From an uncultured Clostridia bacterium (lineage in GTDB: Bacteria; Bacillota; Clostridia; Oscillospirales; Oscillospiraceae): DNA of 34,759 nucleotides. The notes under the pieces were generated by a model that was given only the letters and a program-made list of their open reading frames with translations, did no database searches and was not told the DNA's origin. Shown piece by piece: positions 15,993-23,059 of this stretch (positions within the stretch are counted from its first letter, which is position 1; each line of letters begins with the position of its first letter). The stretch is taken from contig CAMHMZ010000028.1 in assembly GCA_946186375.1 (NCBI GenBank), positions 1 to 34,759 of the forward strand. Reading direction: 5' to 3'. The translations under genes were made by a program, and so were the position numbers.

Positions 15993-16280
15993 TCAGGCTG
16001 CTTTCTCCGGTGGACGGTAGGATTGCCCGGTTTGCAGCAGCAGGTAGATCAGCATGAGCAGCTTTCGTGAGACGGCGATGATGGCTTTCTTCTGACCGAG
16101 TTTATGCTGATGAGACCAGAACCAATCATGGAAAGGCGAATTGCGTACCTTCACAGCCGCCCAGGCTGCCTGGCACAAAATAGCTTTCACATATGGATTT
16201 CCATGAAGGGTTTTTCTGGACTTCACCTTTCCCGCGCTCTCATCGTTCCTCGGCGTGACCCTGCCCAGCGACAAAGCTTC
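15993..16280 (-). pseudogene. IS110-family transposase, C-terminal fragment
   Basis: About 93 residues match the C-terminal transposase_20 part of IS110-family enzymes: RVTPRNDESAGKVKSRKT, then LHGNPYVKAILCQAAWAAVK and HKLGQKKAIIAVSRKLLMLIY. An in-frame stop lies just upstream, and the N-terminal DEDD domain is absent. This is a dead remnant. The sequence right of it changes to a short repeat (around 16287-16312) and a large hairpin, so the left part of the element was lost. Confidence 0.85.
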
Positions 16281-16286
16281 TCATCG

Positions 16287-16397
16287 GTCTTGACAGGGGA
16301 CGCCAGCCCCTACAAGCGGCCCCGGTGTTTTCACGGCGCACGGGCGCTGAGGAAAACAGAAAACGCCCCTTTTTCCCGAGACGGGAAAGAAGGGGCG
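16287..16397. repeat. short intergenic repeat and large hairpin
   Basis: A CAGGGG...CCCCTACAA-type element at about 16289-16310 resembles CAGGGGATCGGCCCCTACAA at 34579-34598. Right of it CGCCCCTTTTTCCCG (16364-16378) pairs with CGGGAAAGAAGGGGCG (16382-16397) around AGA. This forms a strong hairpin with no gene directly ending on it. Confidence 0.55.
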
Positions 16398-16680
16398 CGC
16401 TTGGTTTGCACTGTTTTATCTGGGAAGCTATTATCATCATCCAGTAATTCTTCAATATTGTTTTCTCCTGCACTCTGCGAAAGTCCATTAGGGGTTTATT
16501 GTTTATATTGATATTATGATTATGCTATGATATCATCAATAATTGGAAGAGGTAATAACTTTTTTGCAAAAGCGACTCGTATTTGGCCTCCCCTATCGCT
16601 TTATAAACGGCAGAGTACCATATTTCTATACGAGCAAACCATGTAAATGTACCATGTATTGATCAGGGAGGTGATCCTGT
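16398..16680 (+). promoter_or_regulatory. upstream region of the AT-rich gene with candidate promoter
   Basis: TTGATA (16508-16513), a 17-base spacer and TATCAT (16531-16536) form a plausible promoter in AT-rich DNA. A leader of about 140 bases follows. It ends in a near-perfect ribosome binding site, GGAGGTGAT at 16667-16675, five bases before the TTG start. No other gene was seen between 16398 and 16680. Confidence 0.45.
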
Positions 16681-17715
16681 TTGCAAAACCATATCTTCAA
16701 GTTGATTCTGACATTCATAACGATCTTAAGGATAACGTCTCCTGTGACGCTATACACTGATACACCTTTACAGGCGCCCGATGAAGATTTGAAAATTGAT
16801 ACCGTTCTTCCTTATGTCGAAATTCCGCCTTGGCCATCTGACTTGATCTATGAAGAATGGCAAATACCAACAGAAACAAAAGTTTGCGGCGATCTCCAGT
16901 TGCAGGAAAATGATGGTCACGCAATTACTACTATAGAAGGAATATCTGATTTGGCCTATAAAATCGCGCCCATGTTGAGTGATTTGATCGAGGACTCCCC
17001 GCCAGAGTGGTTCCCGATGTACGCCACGCTGTATGATTACAGCGTGTGGCTCGTGCGGTATATGGACAGGCTTGAGTACGCTGAAAAGATTGAAAGCGAA
17101 ATCTACATATCAAACGATCTGCTCACTCTTCCCGATTATGTAACTTTAGTTTATATATCCGCCTGCGACGGGCACATCATTGATGTAACGGATCGATTCG
17201 GAAACAGTATTTGTGTGCAAGCCACGTATTTGTCGAGAGAACCTGGCTCGATTCCTCCTCCCTATCCCACATTAACCCGCATGGTTCAAAAAGGAGACTC
17301 TCTGTTAGAAGAATTGAACAGGTATGATAAAACCTTCCCGGAATATAGCGTAGGAATTGAAATAGACGCTTTTTTTGAGGACGAGGCGCTTCAAACGCAA
17401 TGTCTCTCGTATGTGACCGAGCATACACTTTCTACCCCTGACGACATTTGCAAATATTCCATGGTGATAGATGCCGCTCTGAAGAGCACCGGTCACCTTG
17501 AGGAAAAATGGAAGCCCACGGTACAGGTTATTTATTCGGATGGATATGCTATGACAACGTTTTGCCAGCTGTCAAACAGACCCGCGCTTCGTGGAGAGCG
17601 CTATCAAATTTATTTTTCTCTGGATGATGGGCACATCATTGCGATTCGACACATCAGAAACGGATGGCAATGGGACGATGGAACCGAGGACGCTGTTGTG
17701 CACTGTATATTGTGA
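16681..17715 (+). CDS. probable exported protein of unknown function, TTG start
   Basis: A 344-residue protein with no recognised domain. Residues ~5-24 are hydrophobic after a short start, as in a signal peptide or anchor, and a Pro/acidic region follows (LPYVEIPPWPSDLIYEEW). Two segments share a DGHII core (SACDGHIIDVTD and SLDDGHIIAIRH), which may mark two copies of a beta-rich module such as those in lipoprotein-like PepSY or DUF domains; this is only a hint. The TTG start is chosen because GGAGGTGAT sits five bases ahead. Base use is clearly more AT-rich than in all neighbours, and the gene lies in a zone of IS and repeat debris, so recent transfer is likely. No partner gene is evident. 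Confidence 0.6.
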   Translation: MQNHIFKLILTFITILRITSPVTLYTDTPLQAPDEDLKIDTVLPYVEIPPWPSDLIYEEWQIPTETKVCGDLQLQENDGHAITTIEGISDLAYKIAPMLSDLIEDSPPEWFPMYATLYDYSVWLVRYMDRLEYAEKIESEIYISNDLLTLPDYVTLVYISACDGHIIDVTDRFGNSICVQATYLSREPGSIPPPYPTLTRMVQKGDSLLEELNRYDKTFPEYSVGIEIDAFFEDEALQTQCLSYVTEHTLSTPDDICKYSMVIDAALKSTGHLEEKWKPTVQVIYSDGYAMTTFCQLSNRPALRGERYQIYFSLDDGHIIAIRHIRNGWQWDDGTEDAVVHCIL

Positions 17716-17874
17716 AGGATTAGGCGAGCTTGTTGTCTTGGAGTGTAGAATTAATCGGATGATGAAGCGCATGTGTTACAAGAAATAAGTTCTTTCTTAC
17801 AATCGGATGAAATGTATCTCAAGATGTAGCAAGGGAGCAATAACACATAGAGAATGGACAATATAATGCTTAAT

Positions 17875-17917
17875 AAGTTCGCGTTTGCCAAATCACAGAT
17901 TTGGCAAACACGAACTT
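17875..17917. repeat. 20-base near-perfect inverted repeat with 3-base loop
   Basis: The arms at 17875-17894 and 17898-17917 pair over 20 bases with a single mismatch, around the loop ACA. The inner 12 bases (GTTTGCCAAATC and GATTTGGCAAAC) are perfect. There is no T-run, so it is not a plain terminator. It may be a cruciform-forming site or a relic of an element end. Confidence 0.8.
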
Positions 17918-17937
17918 AATTCACTCGGACCAGGATA

Positions 17938-17970
17938 CGGGTTGTCCCCTTTGGGACAGCCCGTTTTTTT
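17938..17970 (+). terminator. rho-independent terminator
   Basis: CGGGTTGTCCC (17938-17948) pairs with GGGACAGCCCG (17953-17963), with one wobble pair, around CTTT. Seven T follow. It is oriented to end rightward transcripts coming from the AT-rich gene. Confidence 0.85.
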
Positions 17971-18025
17971 CTTTGTTATGACTATGATCGGCGGCGTGGC
18001 TTCCGGCGGAGATCGAAACGGCCTG

Positions 18026-18538
18026 CTACAGCGCCGCAGCCATGGCGGCGAGCTTCTCGGTTACGTCTTCGTCGTGGTTTGTGAAAAGGCCCATGTCCTC
18101 CAGGCCCAGATAGCCGAGGAAGTCCCCCTCGAAGGAAAAGCGCGCGCCGACGTCCATCCCCTCGTCGCCCGAGGCGAGGATCATCGCGGCCTTTTTCAGC
18201 TTTTCCGGCGCCGCGGGATAGAGCGCGGCGTAAAAGCGGTCGATGGCGCATTTGAGCTGACCGCTGAGGTTGTGGTAATAGATGGGCGAGGCGAGGACGA
18301 GCATGTCCGTCTCCGGGAGCTTGTCATAGATCTTCTGCATGTCGTCCTTCTGCGCGCATGTCCCCCGCCCTTTCCCGTGGCAATACTCGCAGGCAAGGCA
18401 GCCGCGGATCTCCATGCGGCAGACCTCGAAGACCGTCACCGTGTGTCCCGCGCTCTCCGCCGCTGTACGGAAGGCGGCGACCATCTTCGCCGTGTCGCCC
18501 TGCGGACGCGGGCTGCCGTTCAAAACCAGGATGTTCAT
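18026..18538 (-). CDS. iron-sulfur flavoprotein-like NAD(P)H-dependent oxidoreductase
   Basis: A 170-residue flavodoxin-fold protein. The N-terminus LVLNGSPRPQGDTAKM is the FMN phosphate-binding loop of the NADPH-dependent FMN reductase family, and ASPIYYHNLSGQLKCAIDR is the second FMN-contact motif. Cysteines 47, 50, 53 and 61 form the compact CX2CX2CX7C pattern used by archaeal and clostridial iron-sulfur flavoproteins to hold a 4Fe-4S cluster. The family carries electrons from ferredoxin or NAD(P)H to small oxidants or quinones; the true partner is unknown. Its start overlaps the stop of the lipoprotein gene by 4 bases (ATGA), so translation is coupled. It is the last gene of the LysR-linked operon. 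Confidence 0.85.
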   Translation of the reverse strand: MNILVLNGSPRPQGDTAKMVAAFRTAAESAGHTVTVFEVCRMEIRGCLACEYCHGKGRGTCAQKDDMQKIYDKLPETDMLVLASPIYYHNLSGQLKCAIDRFYAALYPAAPEKLKKAAMILASGDEGMDVGARFSFEGDFLGYLGLEDMGLFTNHDEDVTEKLAAMAAAL

Positions 18539-19101
18539 CTTTCGCCCTCCAGCCAGAGCGTGAGGGTCTGATCGCCGCTGCCCAGCAGCGCTGTCAGCTC
18601 CTCCGCGCTCTTGTCCGTGATATGGCCGAGGCGGGTGTACGCCCAGGTGTTGGAGCCGTAAAACACCACGATCTGATTGCCGGCATAGAGGACGACGTCC
18701 CCCGCTCCGGTCGTTGTCTGCTTGTCCTCGCGCGGCAGGCTTGTCCCGAGGGGGCCGACCTGCTCAAAGCCGCCGTACCTCGACAGGCGGACCGTCAGCG
18801 CCTCTTCGCGGCAGAGCTCTGCGAGCGCCTGTACCGAGGCGTTATCCTCCCAGTTCACCGTGACCGCGGTGTCTCCGATTTTTAAACAAAGCATGGTTTT
18901 CTCCTCCGTCTCCGCGGTCTCTTCCGCGGCCTCTTCTGCGGTCTCTTCCGCGGTCTCTTCCGCGGCCTCTTCTGCGATCTTCTGCGTCTCCTCCGGCGCC
19001 GGGAGCGCTGTGGGCGCGCTCTCTTCTGCCGGAGGCGCGCCGCAGGCGCTCAGCAGCAGAAGCAGGAGCGCCAGGGCCGGCGCCGCTGTCTTCGCGCGCA
19101 T
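18535..19101 (-). CDS. lipoprotein with cyclophilin-like domain
   Basis: A 188-residue protein. The signal peptide ends in LLSAC, with Cys20 as lipidation site. Residues ~35-68 are a low-complexity Glu/Ala/Thr spacer built of four-residue units. Residues ~70-188 match the cyclophilin-like domain often called cyclophil_like: MLCLKIGDTAVTVNWEDN, then GDVVLYAGNQIVVFYG and LGHITDKSAEELTALL. This fold occurs in small bacterial proteins near flavodoxin genes; no isomerase activity should be assumed. The mature protein would sit on the outer face of the cytoplasmic membrane. It lies 3 bases after the upstream flavoprotein gene and overlaps the next one by 4 bases. Confidence 0.8.
   Translation of the reverse strand: MRAKTAAPALALLLLLLSACGAPPAEESAPTALPAPEETQKIAEEAAEETAEETAEEAAEETAETEEKTMLCLKIGDTAVTVNWEDNASVQALAELCREEALTVRLSRYGGFEQVGPLGTSLPREDKQTTTGAGDVVLYAGNQIVVFYGSNTWAYTRLGHITDKSAEELTALLGSGDQTLTLWLEGER
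18912..18983. repeat. 12-base tandem repeat inside the lipoprotein gene
   Basis: Five complete units of the type CCGCGGTCTCTT start at 18912, 18924, 18936, 18948 and 18960, with a sixth degenerate unit after. Units 1-3 recur as units 4-6, which gives a 36-base higher-order period. The repeat encodes the Glu/Ala/Thr spacer. Because the unit is a multiple of three, copy-number changes would keep the reading frame. Confidence 0.8.
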
Positions 19102-19104
19102 GGC

Positions 19105-19650
19105 TCAGGCCCTTCTGCCGAGCTCTCGGGCCTCGCGCAGCTTCTCCTCACGCGCGGGCGCCGCCTCGCCGGCCTCCGTCACGCCGCCGAGGAAGACCGT
19201 GCCCGCGAGTCTCGCGCGCCCGAAGCATTCGATCCAGCCCTCCACGCCGTGCACGGCCCGCTCGGGCACGGAGGGCTCGTCCTCCGCCGCGGCGGTGAGC
19301 AGATACACGTCGGAAAAGGCGTAGTCGCTCGGGAAGAGCGGGTTGAGCCGGTCGAGCAGGGTCTTGAGCTGGCCGGACATCTCGTAGTAATAGATGGGGG
19401 TCGCAAAGACCAGCGCGTCCGCCGTCAGCGCCTTTTGGCAGATCTCATCCGCGTCGTCGCGGATCACGCAGCGCAGCTTTTCCTGGCAGACGAAGCAGCC
19501 GCGGCAGAAATTGACGGTCTTGCCGCGCAGGGAGACGAACTCGACCTCGTGCCCGGCCTCCCGCGCGCCCTCGGCGAAGGCGAGCGCGAGCGCCTCGGAA
19601 TTGCTGTTCCGGCGCGGGCTTGCGGAAACGATCAGGATTTTTTTACTCAT
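19105..19650 (-). CDS. iron-sulfur flavoprotein-like NAD(P)H-dependent oxidoreductase
   Basis: A 181-residue flavodoxin-fold protein with the FMN loop VSASPRRNSNSEALALAF and the motif ATPIYYYEMSGQLKTLLDR. Cysteines 49, 52, 55 and 61 give CX2CX2CX5C, again an iron-sulfur flavoprotein-type cluster motif. It is a paralogue of the protein encoded at 18026-18538. Two different copies in one operon suggest two redox partners or a heteromer. The start follows a GGAG site. It lies 12 bases after the alpha/beta hydrolase gene. Confidence 0.87.
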   Translation of the reverse strand: MSKKILIVSASPRRNSNSEALALAFAEGAREAGHEVEFVSLRGKTVNFCRGCFVCQEKLRCVIRDDADEICQKALTADALVFATPIYYYEMSGQLKTLLDRLNPLFPSDYAFSDVYLLTAAAEDEPSVPERAVHGVEGWIECFGRARLAGTVFLGGVTEAGEAAPAREEKLREARELGRRA

Positions 19651-19662
19651 GTCTGTTCTCCT

Positions 19663-20661
19663 TCAGTTCAGATGCTCATGAAAGAAGCTCTCCAGTCTGT
19701 CAAAGGGGATGGCGCCCTTGCCGCCGCCGTCGTAAAGATCGGTGTGCGTGGCGCCGGGGATGAGCAGCAGCTCCTTGTTGTCAGCATAGCGGCTGTCCCG
19801 CACCATGTCGGCATAGGCGTCGCGCCCGAAATAACAGGAGTGGGCCGCGTCGCCGTGCAGCACCAGCACCGCGCTGCGGATCTCGTTGGAGTAGCGCAGG
19901 ATGGGCTGGTTGAGAAAGCTCTCGCAGCCGACGACATTCCAGCCGCCGTTGGAGTTGAGAGACCGGGGGTGGTAGCCGCGCGGGGTCTTGTAATAGTCGT
20001 AGTAGTCCTTCACGAAGAAGGGCGCGTCCTCCGGCAGTGGGTCCACGACCCCGCCGCCGAGCTTGTATTCGCCGTTTTTCAGATCCTCCAGCCGCTGTGC
20101 GCACAGGGCGGCTCGCTTGGCATAGCGGGCCTCCTCGCTGTCCTCGGAATCGAAATAGCCCTTGGCGTTGACGCGCGTCATGTCGTACATCGTGGAGGCC
20201 ACCGTCGCCCTGACGCGGGTATCCAGCGCCGCGGCGTTGAGCGCGAGGCCGCCCCAGCCGCAGATGCCGATGATGCCGATTCGCGAGGCGTCGCCCCGCT
20301 CGTACAGCGACAGGAAGTCCACCGCCGCCATGAAGTCCTCGGTGTTGATGTCCGGGGAGGCCATGTAACGCGGCCAGCCGCCGCTCTCGCCGGTGAAGGA
20401 GGGGTCGAAGGCCAGGGTCAGAAAGCCGCGCTCGGCCATGGTCTGGGCGTAAAGGCCGGAGCACTGCTCCTTCACGGCGCCGAAGGGCCCGCAGACCGCG
20501 ATGGCAGGGAGCTTTCCTTCCGCGCCCTTCGGGAGATACAGGTCTCCCGCGAGGGTGATGCCGTAGCGGTTGACAAAGCAGACCTTGCTGTGCTCCACCC
20601 GCTCGCTCTTCGGGAAGGTCTTGTCCCAGTCCTGTGTCAGCTTCAGTTCTTCAACTTTCAT
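19663..20661 (-). CDS. alpha/beta hydrolase with cysteine in the nucleophile elbow
   Basis: A 332-residue cytosolic protein of the YcjY/dienelactone-hydrolase-like group. Key parts are the oxyanion region CGPFGAVKEQ, the segment LAFDPSFTGESGG, the nucleophile elbow IIGICGWGG with Cys134 where most esterases have Ser, an acidic residue in LVLHGDAAHSCYF, and a late His in IPGATHTDLYD. Cys nucleophiles are normal in dienelactone hydrolases and some YcjY-like proteins, but the substrate is unknown. The start follows GGAGAG. It is the second gene of the leftward operon, with the flavoprotein gene 12 bases downstream. Confidence 0.83.
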   Translation of the reverse strand: MKVEELKLTQDWDKTFPKSERVEHSKVCFVNRYGITLAGDLYLPKGAEGKLPAIAVCGPFGAVKEQCSGLYAQTMAERGFLTLAFDPSFTGESGGWPRYMASPDINTEDFMAAVDFLSLYERGDASRIGIIGICGWGGLALNAAALDTRVRATVASTMYDMTRVNAKGYFDSEDSEEARYAKRAALCAQRLEDLKNGEYKLGGGVVDPLPEDAPFFVKDYYDYYKTPRGYHPRSLNSNGGWNVVGCESFLNQPILRYSNEIRSAVLVLHGDAAHSCYFGRDAYADMVRDSRYADNKELLLIPGATHTDLYDGGGKGAIPFDRLESFFHEHLN

Positions 20662-20676
20662 GATGTTCTCTCCTTT

Positions 20677-20892
20677 TCAGCCTTGTTGTGTTCTCCGGAT
20701 CAGCAGATCAAGCCTGTCGAGCTGCCGCTGCTTTTCGTGCAGCAGGTCGAGCTGCTCGCTGCGGCAGCGCCGCAGGCAGGCGATCAGTCCCTCCCGCTCA
20801 CCCGCGGTGAACAGCGCCTCCGCCCGCGCGATGCTGCTCTCCGCGCAGCCCGCGTCCTCCATGCTTTGGCGAAGAGACGTCCTCTCGTCCAT
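20677..20892 (-). CDS. small conserved protein of unknown function
   Basis: A 71-residue, mostly helical protein with no known domain. The C-terminal half, CLRRCRSEQLDLLHEKQRQL then DRLDLLIRRTQQG, could form one long helix. Similar small proteins are found beside redox and regulator genes in Firmicutes, by recollection only. The start has GGAGGG upstream. It is the first gene read from the leftward promoter at 20925-20953 and is 15 bases ahead of the alpha/beta hydrolase. Confidence 0.7.
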   Translation of the reverse strand: MDERTSLRQSMEDAGCAESSIARAEALFTAGEREGLIACLRRCRSEQLDLLHEKQRQLDRLDLLIRRTQQG

Positions 20893-20924
20893 AACTCTGC
20901 CCTCCGTTTTTTTCTGGTGTCTTT

Positions 20925-20964
20925 ATCATAACAGCTTGCAATGTTCTGTGCAAATAGTTATACT
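20925..20964. promoter_or_regulatory. overlapping divergent promoters sharing one palindrome as -35 elements
   Basis: The palindrome TTGCA (20936-20940), 8 bases, TGCAA (20949-20953) lies between the LysR gene and the operon. Rightward: TTGCAA (20936-20941), 17 bases, TATACT (20959-20964). Leftward: TTGCAC (20953-20948), 17 bases, TATGAT (20930-20925). Both promoters have ideal spacing, and each -35 falls in one arm. The palindrome could also be the LysR binding site, so binding would cover both promoters at once. Confidence 0.7.
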
Positions 20965-21008
20965 GTATATCATGATATGCAATTTATGTATTTCAAGGAG
21001 GCAACGCC

Positions 21009-21896
21009 ATGGAGATCCGGAATCTGCGTTATTTTCTGGCCGTCGCCCGGGAGGAGAACATGACCCGCGCGTCTGAGCTGCTGCACGTCACGCAGCCGAC
21101 GCTCTCGCGCGCGATCCGGTCGCTGGAGGAGGAGCTTGGCAAGAAGCTCTTCGTCCGCCACAGCTTCCACATCTCGCTGACCGAGGCGGGCCTGCTGCTG
21201 CGCGACCGGGCGGAGGATCTGGTCTCGATGGCGGACAAGATCGAAAAGGAATTCTGCTCGCTCGACGATGTGACAGGGGGCGAGCTGTACCTGGGGCTGG
21301 CCGAATCCTATCAGATCCGCTATCTGGCGCGCGAGCTGCGCGCGCTCAAGCGTTCGCTGCCGCATCTGCGCTGCCATATCACGAGCGGCGACACCGAGCA
21401 GGTGACGGAGAAGCTCGACAACGGCCTGCTGGATTTCGCGGTGCTCTGCGATCAGCCCGAGCCGCGCAAGTACGACTCTCTCCTCTTTCCGGAAAAGGAT
21501 CGCTGGGGGCTCATCCTGCCCGCGGACGCGCCGCTGGCGCAAAAGGAGAGCATCCGCGCCGAGGAGCTTGTCGGTCTGCCGCTTATAACCTCCGAGCAGG
21601 GCTGGGAGGGCGACATCAAGGCCTGGGCCGGGGAGCTCTTCCCGGTGCTGCATCTGGAGGGCAGCTCCCGCCTGGCCTACAACGCCTCGCTCTTCGTGCG
21701 CGAGGGCCTGGGCTTTCAGCTGAGCTTCGAGCACCTTGTGGACACCTCGCCGCAGAGCGGGCTCGTATTCCGGCCGCTCTCTCCCCCGCTCGAGGTGCGG
21801 CTGTATCTCATCTGGAACCGCTATCAGACCTTCACGCCCGTGGCCGAGCGCTTTCTGGCGCAGGTACGTGCCTCCTTCGCCGCGCAGCGCATATAA
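21009..21896 (+). CDS. LysR-family transcriptional regulator
   Basis: A 295-residue protein of standard LysR length. Residues 1-60 form the winged helix-turn-helix (RNLRYFLAVAREENMTRASE, then LLHVTQPTLSRAIRSLEEEL). Residues ~90-290 are the substrate-binding-like sensor domain (GELYLGLAESYQI onward). The start is 7 bases after AAGGAGG. It is transcribed away from the flavoprotein/hydrolase operon, the classic arrangement for a LysR controlling its neighbour. The inducer is unknown; an oxidant, quinone or aromatic compound would fit the redox genes. A hairpin directly follows the stop. Confidence 0.93.
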   Translation: MEIRNLRYFLAVAREENMTRASELLHVTQPTLSRAIRSLEEELGKKLFVRHSFHISLTEAGLLLRDRAEDLVSMADKIEKEFCSLDDVTGGELYLGLAESYQIRYLARELRALKRSLPHLRCHITSGDTEQVTEKLDNGLLDFAVLCDQPEPRKYDSLLFPEKDRWGLILPADAPLAQKESIRAEELVGLPLITSEQGWEGDIKAWAGELFPVLHLEGSSRLAYNASLFVREGLGFQLSFEHLVDTSPQSGLVFRPLSPPLEVRLYLIWNRYQTFTPVAERFLAQVRASFAAQRI

Positions 21897-21900
21897 TCAC

Positions 21901-21933
21901 AAAAAAGAGAGGAGCTTTCGTTCCTCTCTTTTT
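21901..21933. terminator. bidirectional terminator between LysR and pfkA
   Basis: AAAAAGAGAGGA and TCCTCTCTTTTT pair around GCTTTCGT. The hairpin has T-runs on both strands and lies between two convergent genes. Confidence 0.88.
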
Positions 21934-21951
21934 GGTATTCCGTTTTATGCC

Positions 21952-22941
21952 TCAGTGGCGCACGGCGCCGCCGAGCTGCATGACCTCCATGATGCGGTAG
22001 CGGTCCATCTGCAGGTGCTTTTTCCGCGCCAGCGCATCCTCGATGGGGATCTCGACGATGCCGCCCTCCTGCGTGGCGATGATGCAGTTGGCGCGTCCCT
22101 CGGCCAGGGCATTCACCGCGCAGTAACCCATGCGGGTGGCCGTCTCACGGTCACGGGCGTTGGGCGAGCCGCCGCGCTGGATGTGGCCCAGCACCGTCAC
22201 GCGCGGGCTGATCCCGATGCTCTCCTCGATGCGCTTGCCGATCTCCACCGCGCTGCCGACGCCCTCGGCCACGACGATCATGAAGTGGGTGTTGCCCGCC
22301 AGACGCGCGTCCTGGATGCGTTGCACCACGTCCTTTTCAAAGTCGAGCTCCTTTTCCGGCACCAGCACGGCCGTCGCGCCGACGGCGATGCCGACATAGA
22401 GCGCGAGGAAGCCCGCGTTGCGGCCCATGACCTCCACCACAGAGCAGCGCTCGTGGGACTGCATGGTATCGCGCAGGCGGTCGATGCACTCGATGGCCGT
22501 GTTGCAGGCCGTATCGAAGCCGATGGTGTAGTTGGTGCAGCCGACGTCGTTGTCGATGGTGGCGGGCACGCCGACCACGGGAACGCCGAGCCGCGACAGC
22601 TCCAGCGCACCGCAGAAGGTGCCGTCGCCGCCGATGGCGACGATGGCGTCGAGCCCCAGCATCTTGCAGGTGGCGACGGCCTTTTTGCGGCCCTTCTGAG
22701 TCATGAATTCCTCGCTGCGGGCCGTGTAGAGGATCGTGCCGCCGCGGGAGAGGATATGGCCGACGCTGTCCCGGTTCATAGGGACGAAGTCGCTGTTGAT
22801 GAGGCCCTGCCAGCCCCGGCGAATGCCGATGCACTCAATATCGTTGGCCAGTGCCGTGCGCACGACCGCGCGTACCGCGGCGTTCATGCCGGGCGCGTCG
22901 CCGCCGCTCGTCAGCACGCCGATCCGCTTGATCTTTTTCAT
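21952..22941 (-). CDS. pfkA: ATP-dependent 6-phosphofructokinase
   Basis: A 329-residue protein, the size of bacterial PfkA. IGVLTSGGDAPGMNAAVRA is the N-terminal ATP loop. GGDGT (104-108) keeps Gly where pyrophosphate enzymes have Asp, and PATIDND (127-133) has Ala where pyrophosphate enzymes have Lys, so it is the ATP type. VMGRNAGFLA is the substrate-binding MGR motif. It turns fructose 6-phosphate into fructose 1,6-bisphosphate in the cytosol. Start 22941 is chosen because AAGGAG lies 8 bases upstream; a longer frame to 23013 has no such site. It lies downstream of the ATPase gene, with a hairpin between them. In this cluster it takes on the product of the fructokinase. Confidence 0.95.
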   Translation of the reverse strand: MKKIKRIGVLTSGGDAPGMNAAVRAVVRTALANDIECIGIRRGWQGLINSDFVPMNRDSVGHILSRGGTILYTARSEEFMTQKGRKKAVATCKMLGLDAIVAIGGDGTFCGALELSRLGVPVVGVPATIDNDVGCTNYTIGFDTACNTAIECIDRLRDTMQSHERCSVVEVMGRNAGFLALYVGIAVGATAVLVPEKELDFEKDVVQRIQDARLAGNTHFMIVVAEGVGSAVEIGKRIEESIGISPRVTVLGHIQRGGSPNARDRETATRMGYCAVNALAEGRANCIIATQEGGIVEIPIEDALARKKHLQMDRYRIMEVMQLGGAVRH

Positions 22942-23014
22942 TCTTCGGCTCTCCTTTTCTCTGTTGTCCGATTTGGGTGGCTTCAGTCTAACAGACCCTG
23001 TCCCCGATTGCAAG

Positions 23015-23039
23015 ACAGCGGCCCCGACGGGGCCGCTGT
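23015..23039. terminator. GC-rich hairpin between the ATPase and pfkA genes
   Basis: ACAGCGGCCCC (23015-23025) and GGGGCCGCTGT (23029-23039) form an 11-base perfect stem around GAC. In the leftward direction only CTTGC follows, so termination there may be partial; the long T-run lies on the rightward side. It probably reduces readthrough from the transport genes into pfkA. Confidence 0.55.
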
Positions 23040-23059
23040 TTGACGTTTTTTTCTGAAAA

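Larger units (their letters stand above)
17716..18025. other. intergenic stretch between the AT-rich gene and the flavoprotein operon
   Basis: These 310 bases hold no supported gene. The left 150 bases are AT-rich spacer. The right half contains a very long inverted repeat (17875-17917) and a rho-independent terminator (17938-17970), followed by the end of the leftward flavoprotein gene. Confidence 0.6.

Noticed and set aside
16402..16410. TTTGCACTG resembling the LacI-type repeats
   Set aside because: A single imperfect copy far from any sugar gene promoter; probably chance.
17591..17788. Small open frame overlapping the end of the AT-rich gene
   Set aside because: It lies mostly inside that gene in another frame and has no convincing ribosome binding site or recognisable product.
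18912..18983. CRISPR-like array
   Set aside because: The units are 12 bases, directly contiguous and coding, with no spacers. No CRISPR array or cas gene was seen in the window.
22942..23013. Longer N-terminus for pfkA
   Set aside because: No family similarity and no ribosome binding site; 22941 has AAGGAG and begins with the standard MKKIKRIGVL.
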